Shown here: positions 59,455-64,000 of the stretch, in pieces | Numbering within the stretch: position 1 is the stretch's first letter | Layout: the number at the start of each line of letters is the position of its first letter | NCBI RefSeq assembly: GCF_000276665.1 | Contig: NW_004955433.1 | Span: forward strand, 20,174,371-20,238,370 | Direction of reading: 5' to 3' | Source: Chinchilla lanigera | Lineage: Eukaryota; Chordata; Mammalia; Rodentia; Chinchillidae | Length of the DNA: 64,000 nucleotides | The notes under the pieces: model-generated | Databases searched by the model: none | What the model saw: only the letters and a program-made list of their open reading frames with translations | What the model was told of the DNA's origin: nothing | Program-made: the position numbers and the translations under genes

Positions 59455-59790
59455 ACTTTCCTGTTGCTGAACAAGATAACTGACACCCACAATTTAAAAG
59501 AAGAAAGATGCATCTGACTCCAGGTTTCAGAGGGTATAGTCTATGGTTGAGTGGCCACACGGTGGGAAAATCACAGCAGAAGGCTGTAGCAAAGCCTTAC
59601 TGGTCATGACATAGAACAGGGGAAGAACTCCAGAGAGGAGGGGATCAGATACCACATGTGGTACCCCATGTCATGCCCCATGCTCTAATTAGTTTGTTCA
59701 AAAGTATGATTTACTTATCCAGTAGGTGGCTCAAGGGCCAATCAAGTTTCCCATAACTTATTTGTCACACTGAAGCTGGGCTTCCCCTTA
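59455..59790 (-). mobile_element. MaLR LTR, minus orientation, diverged
   Basis: The complement of a MaLR LTR 3' half: CTGTTGCTGAACAAGATAAC, AATTTAAAAGAAGAAAGATG, GGTTTCAGAGGGTATAGTCT, AGGGGAAGAACTCCAGAGAG, CCCCATGTCATGCCCCATG. The far end fades near 59790. It parallels the outer LTRs at 3800, 36830 and 43998. Confidence 0.6.
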
Positions 59791-59804
59791 ACACCTTCCC
59801 TTGT

Positions 59805-59918
59805 TTTACTTAATTCTTTTATTTTTTGGCATAATGGGAATTGAACTCAGTACCTGTGCTTGCCAGGCAGGTGCTTAAACCACTGAGCTATATCCTTAGC
59901 ACCCATCTTCCCTTGTTT
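59805..59918 (-). mobile_element. ID SINE with target-site duplication
   Basis: On the plus strand: ATTTTTTGGCATAATGGGAA, TACCTGTGCTTGCCAGGCAG, CACTGAGCTATATCCTTAGC. The flanks CTTCCCTTGTTT at 59805-59816 and 59907-59918 are identical over 12 bases. The SINE itself is fairly diverged. Confidence 0.9.
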
Positions 59919-60984
59919 AAGACATGTCTTCACCATTTCCCTTTCCCTAGTGAACACTGGAAGTGTTTTCTAGTTGGGACACACCTTCAGAGACTGCATA
60001 TTCACTTGAGCCTGCTTTCATTTAATTTTTATTTTTGAGTTATGGGAAAGTAGAATGCAGCAACTTCATTTTCCAGGTTCAAACTCTGCTTGGAATATTT
60101 TTAAACACAAATCTAAACCAATTTACATAAACTTGAGAAGTGTAGCATGCTAAATTTAGAAACACTGGAGAGACAAAGGAAAAGAATTGAATAAGTCATG
60201 CCCCATTTTGTCATGGGTTACTCTCAAAAGAAGCAGCAACCTAGTGAAGGAATTGAACATAGAGGAATAGTCACAAACTACTCAGTGAAAGGTGGCCTCT
60301 AGCCCAGTTGAGAACAAAATGACCAAGACTCAGGGTCAGTGACCTGATACACATCCTGAAATGGAGACAAACTCCTTCTGCTTTATCCTATTGGTTAAAA
60401 AAATAGATTCTCCATGTTTCAGACAATTATCACTGGCATGGATAGGACTTTTTTGAGAGGATTTTTTTTAAATATAAGATATTTTAAGAAAAGTATTCCC
60501 TATATCTGCATTCACTAAGCTAGTCACTAATAACAAAATGAAAGTCATGCTATTGTGACTGATTTTAACATTTCCTTAATATGTGCTAATCATAAATGTA
60601 GCAAAGAAACAGGCTGAAGATAGTCTTTGTGTCACAAGGACTAAGTCCGCACTGTGCACGGGGCACGTGTTTTATGTGTGTTTTCAGTATGAGGTCTAAT
60701 TTGCCCTCTTACCCCCATAAAATCTCACATGAGAAATGGCATCTACTCAGTACTTAGTAATATTGTTTTCCTTCTGTCACATTTATTTCATTTTCTCAAA
60801 GCAACAGTTGTTTATCATTTACCATAGTGATATAACATTTATATTTAACATAGATTTACTTAAATATTAGTCCATGTGAAGAAATTATTAAATATGTAGC
60901 GGTATAGGTAGCTCATGAATATGAAGAAAGTTCTACACAGCTGAATCTGGGTTAGAATGTTGGATCAGAGGTGTTTCTCCTCCT
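59919..60984. other. Unassigned sequence
   Basis: No confident repeat or exon. Confidence 0.55.
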
Positions 60985-61135
60985 CCTGAATTGTGTTAGA
61001 CCCACCTTGGGGACTTATAGATACCGGGGTCCAATTTCAGAGAAATTAAGATCTCTGAGGAATGGAGTCTGGACATTGCTTTTCTAAAAACTCTCATGGT
61101 TCAATGTGTAGCTTGTTTTGAGAACTACTACTTTG
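60985..61135. mobile_element. MER20-like hAT DNA transposon
   Basis: CCTTGGGGACTTATAGATAC, CGGGGTCCAATTTCAGAGAA, TCTCTGAGGAATGGAGTCTG, ACATTGCTTTTCTAAAAACT, and GCTTGTTTTGAGAACTACTA follow MER20 ('CCTGGGGAGCTTTTAAAAAATACCG ... GTTGAGAACCACTG') in order. It has no transposase gene. Family orientation was not settled, because the ends are near-palindromic. Confidence 0.65.
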
Positions 61136-62185
61136 GGATATTCTGATTTGAAGGCATGAGAAGGAGGTATTCCTTTACACATAGAGATAGCCACAAGTAA
61201 ACAGATACAGTCTTATTGTTATAGCAAAGCTTCTTCCATTTTAAAGGATTAAATAATGTGTAGTCAAATAAATTACTCACCCTGACCCATAAATTTAAAT
61301 ACTTGAGCTTCTCAATACATTCTACTGGGACAAAGTATAGGTTCATCAGATAAGCTAATGTATTACCTTGGGGCAGGGCATTTGACTTCTATTTAAAATT
61401 TCCATTTTCATAAAATAAAAGGAGAAAGGATATTTGACGTGGATAATCCCTAAAGAACCCTCCAGCTGCAAATTTTCATAGTTTCTTAAAAAAATGTAAA
61501 TGAGAATGACCACTGTATCCTGCTTAATTTAGTATTAATGACAATAATTTAAAATAGAATTATTGATGTGGCACACTAGGCTTTACTATTTTTTACAACA
61601 TAGATAGATTTTGAAAACCAGTTTTTCTCTTCCTGACCTGACAGTTCAGCCAGCAAGCAACCTTTGAAAGGCCTTTCTCAGAGAGCAGAAACCCGCTTGC
61701 CTATGCACAGGGACGACATGGCTGACCTAGCAATGAGGACTGTAAAATCACATTGATTTTCTTTCTTGACCTTCCTTTCCACTTAACCATTTGTCAATAG
61801 AGAAGAAAGATATAGGATGCAATTTTTCACCAACTGGAAAAAGTATAACTTGTCCAGGAGAAGAAAGTTGGGATAATATTTTAATATGGAATCAAAGCTT
61901 TAAGTAAATAAACTTTCTCATGTCTTATGCTGGAAATAATGATGTAGGCTCAGACCAGTGTTTTGAGTCTGTGACTGGCTTTACCGTCTTGTGTTTCACT
62001 CCAGACCCAACCTGTGTTTACTTTTCCCTATTTTCTCTCATGTCTTTGTGAGACATTTCAGCAACCACTTCTAAAATCTGTCTCACAATGGTTCCAATAA
62101 TATCTTTAAATATTGATAAGGTTAGGTGCTCTTTGTCAGCATATAGCACCACATACCTACTAATACTTAGCACCTATATCATTGC
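61136..62185. other. Unassigned sequence
   Basis: No confident repeat or exon. Confidence 0.55.
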
Positions 62186-62340
62186 CTCACAATAGCTTAT
62201 TTGTCTCCCTTCTGAGACTTTGAGTCCTTCAAGGTCAAGGACATATCCTTCTGCATTTTTACCACTCCAGAAATAACAGTGTCTGACACATGATGAAGAT
62301 TTGGGAAATAAAGTATAAATAGTAAATGTTTGCAAAATAT
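62186..62340 (+). mobile_element. L2 LINE 3' end
   Basis: TTGTCTCCCTTCTGAGACTT, TGAGTCCTTCAAGGTCAAGG, ACATATCCTTCTGCATTTTT, ACAGTGTCTGACACATGATG, and AAATAAAGTATAAATAGTAA match the L2 tail ('ACTAGACTGTAAGCTCCTTGAGGGCAGGGAC ... GTGCCTGGCACATAGTAGG') in order. Confidence 0.72.
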
Positions 62341-64000
62341 ATTTCTCTGAGATGAAAATGTTACCAAACATCAGGCCTTAAAGTTATTTTATCTCCACTA
62401 TGGAAAAAATGTGCCTATTTGGCAATCCATTTCTAATTTCCTCTCCAACATATGCTTAATTGCTGAAGGTAAAATTAGCTAAGATGTAACTTCTTATAAG
62501 CCAGCCTGACCATGGCTGACTGAATGCACCCATGTATACCACATCTGGGTGAACAAAGGGTCCATCACAAATAATCCTTTCTGTGTACTATTAACAGTAA
62601 TCAGTATCCTGATTTATAACACTGTTTGATGAGTGTCTATTACATATTGCACACAAATGAAGTTCTAGTAATTCGTCATTCCTACCTAAGGTTTTTACTT
62701 CAGGATTATACGTCAAGGTTCTTTCATATTATTGCATCATTGTTGTGTTGCACTAACCATATCCAGAATTCTCTCCAGTAATAAAGTGCTCATTAAGACC
62801 CAGATTGGTGGAAAGTTGCAGAAGACACCTCTGAGCTGTCAGCTCCCTTTCCTAAAATGACAAAAGTTACCACATCTAGGTTTTTGGAAACTCTCCCAGT
62901 TGGTCAACATCTAATGGAGGATGAATTTAAGCATCTTCAGAGTCAGTCATCTTGTTTTAGCTCCAGAAATCTCCAATGGGTCAACCTTTCCTCAAATTCT
63001 TTTGAAATTTTGGCAGAGATATCAACTGGGACTAGAACAAAATATGGTTTCCTCTGCTCAACTCTGCTTCCTCCATCCTTTTACTCAAGTACTAAGGCTA
63101 GCAGTATTTCTAACAGTACCGTGTTATATACAACTGTCATTTCTCCACCCTCAGTGCCATACAATCTTTTACTATGTACTTAAACCCTAATTTATGTTTC
63201 ATTATACCTACTCTGGGTATATGTGGCATCTCGAATTTTGATAATTATACAGTTTCTTAGTAAATAACAATAGTAACAAGCAGGATTTTAAGTTCTTTCC
63301 TTTTAGCAGAGGGTCCTGTCACTCTATCACAATTGCCAATCTTGATTGATTGGAGATAATTAAGTGGCAAGCCATTATGGGATAGATCATGCCCTATCGA
63401 AGTGAAGTGGGGAGACGTCATAGCATGTCAGTAATGTCTTCCAATTGTGCAGAACAGAAGAAGGGACATATGCTCTAAATGATGGAAGTGATGCAAATGG
63501 ACTTTTGCATCCCAAATGATGTCATTTTTTACATTTATTTCTAGGAACTAACACAGTTACTCAAAGATTTCTGTTTATCTCTCATTAAGTTTTGCACTCC
63601 CTCGTTCTGATGTGTACAGGTAGATAAACATTGATTAAATAGCTAATTATATTAAGGCAGGATAAAATTCATAGTTTTACTCTAATCTAAAACTCAATAT
63701 TAAGATTTAGTTACTATTTGCTTTCTGGATTACCAATAGAGTAAAATAAAGAATATCTAACTTTTGGGGCTTTGTATTGTCTGGATTAGGTCTTACAACT
63801 AAGTATTACATCTGTGAAAGAATAGATCGTTGTAAAGTAATGGGTAGTCCTTTACTTGAAGGGTTGATATAGGGATGACTTTATTTATAACATAGACTCA
63901 GTATAAAAATATCAAGCATTTATTGGTGAATTGTTTAATGATCATTTTAATTATTTTTTTATTTTAAAGATAAAAGGAGGGAAACATTAACAGACATACA
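62341..64000. other. Unassigned sequence to the window end
   Basis: No confident exon or repeat. Two overlapping plus-strand frames (108 and 89 codons, 62857-63190) share the same DNA and have Ser/Leu-rich composition without domains. They may come from an old unrecognised repeat. Confidence 0.5.

Noticed and set aside
62857..63190. A 108-codon and an 89-codon frame in the same DNA
   Set aside because: They overlap in different frames, are Ser/Leu-rich, and show no domain, signal peptide or splice context. Chance or an old repeat is more likely.
1..64000. CRISPR arrays, operons, Shine-Dalgarno sites, phage or insertion-sequence genes
   Set aside because: Mammalian SINEs, LINEs and LTRs fill the window, no long coding frames exist, and no regularly spaced repeats were seen.

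Overview
This window is nuclear DNA of a mammal, most likely a non-muroid rodent. It is AT-rich and repeat-laden, contains no recognisable protein-coding exon or structural RNA gene, and reads as a gene desert or the interior of a very large intron. The rodent call rests on 7SL-derived B1 monomers, a tRNA-derived ID SINE and at least one B4-type (B1 fused to ID) SINE, beside mammal-wide L1M, L2, MaLR/ERVL, MER2 and MER20 relics. The ID subfamily has a distinctive core (A box TAGCTCAGCGG, then CTGCCTGGCAAGCGCAAGG and a GGTACCGGAG end) that does not match the squirrel, guinea-pig, kangaroo-rat or muroid ID sequences as I remember them. A beaver (Castor) lineage is my best guess, by exclusion only.

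Layout. 1-9 kb: B1 and ID SINEs, a MaLR LTR, a possible class II-like ERV LTR near 3.2 kb, a nested pair of MaLR LTRs at 3.8-4.5 kb, and a 100-N assembly gap at 7408-7507. 9-19 kb: mostly unassigned sequence with L1M remnants (13.6-14.3 and 16.3-16.55 kb) and an ERVL (MLT2-type) LTR at 18.1-18.7 kb. 19-31 kb: a partly duplicated antisense L1M 3' end, a MaLR LTR carrying an ID SINE, more SINEs, an L1M 3' end, and a MaLR LTR with a perfect 5-bp target-site duplication next to an L1MA 3' end. 31-41 kb: the densest part, with a second nested MaLR pair, a solo LTR with visible TATA and poly(A) signals, and a 1.9-kb L1M containing two opposed ID SINEs. 41-64 kb: MaLR, MLT1, L2 and L1 fragments, a MER2 DNA transposon split by an L1MA fragment, a MER20 element, simple repeats, and ID/B4 SINEs.

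No genes cooperate here. What the window offers is a layered insertion history, readable from target-site duplications. It also holds several repeat-free, relatively CpG-rich or TAAT-rich blocks (about 7.84-8.48, 33.22-33.60, 47.9-48.4 and 50.48-51.01 kb) that are candidates for conserved regulatory sequence, and one unexplained 80-90 codon open frame with protein-like composition (45976-46255, minus strand). I found nothing that looks like a new molecular system. Repeat family names come from remembered consensus features, and most boundaries without a stated target-site duplication are good to about 10-50 bases.
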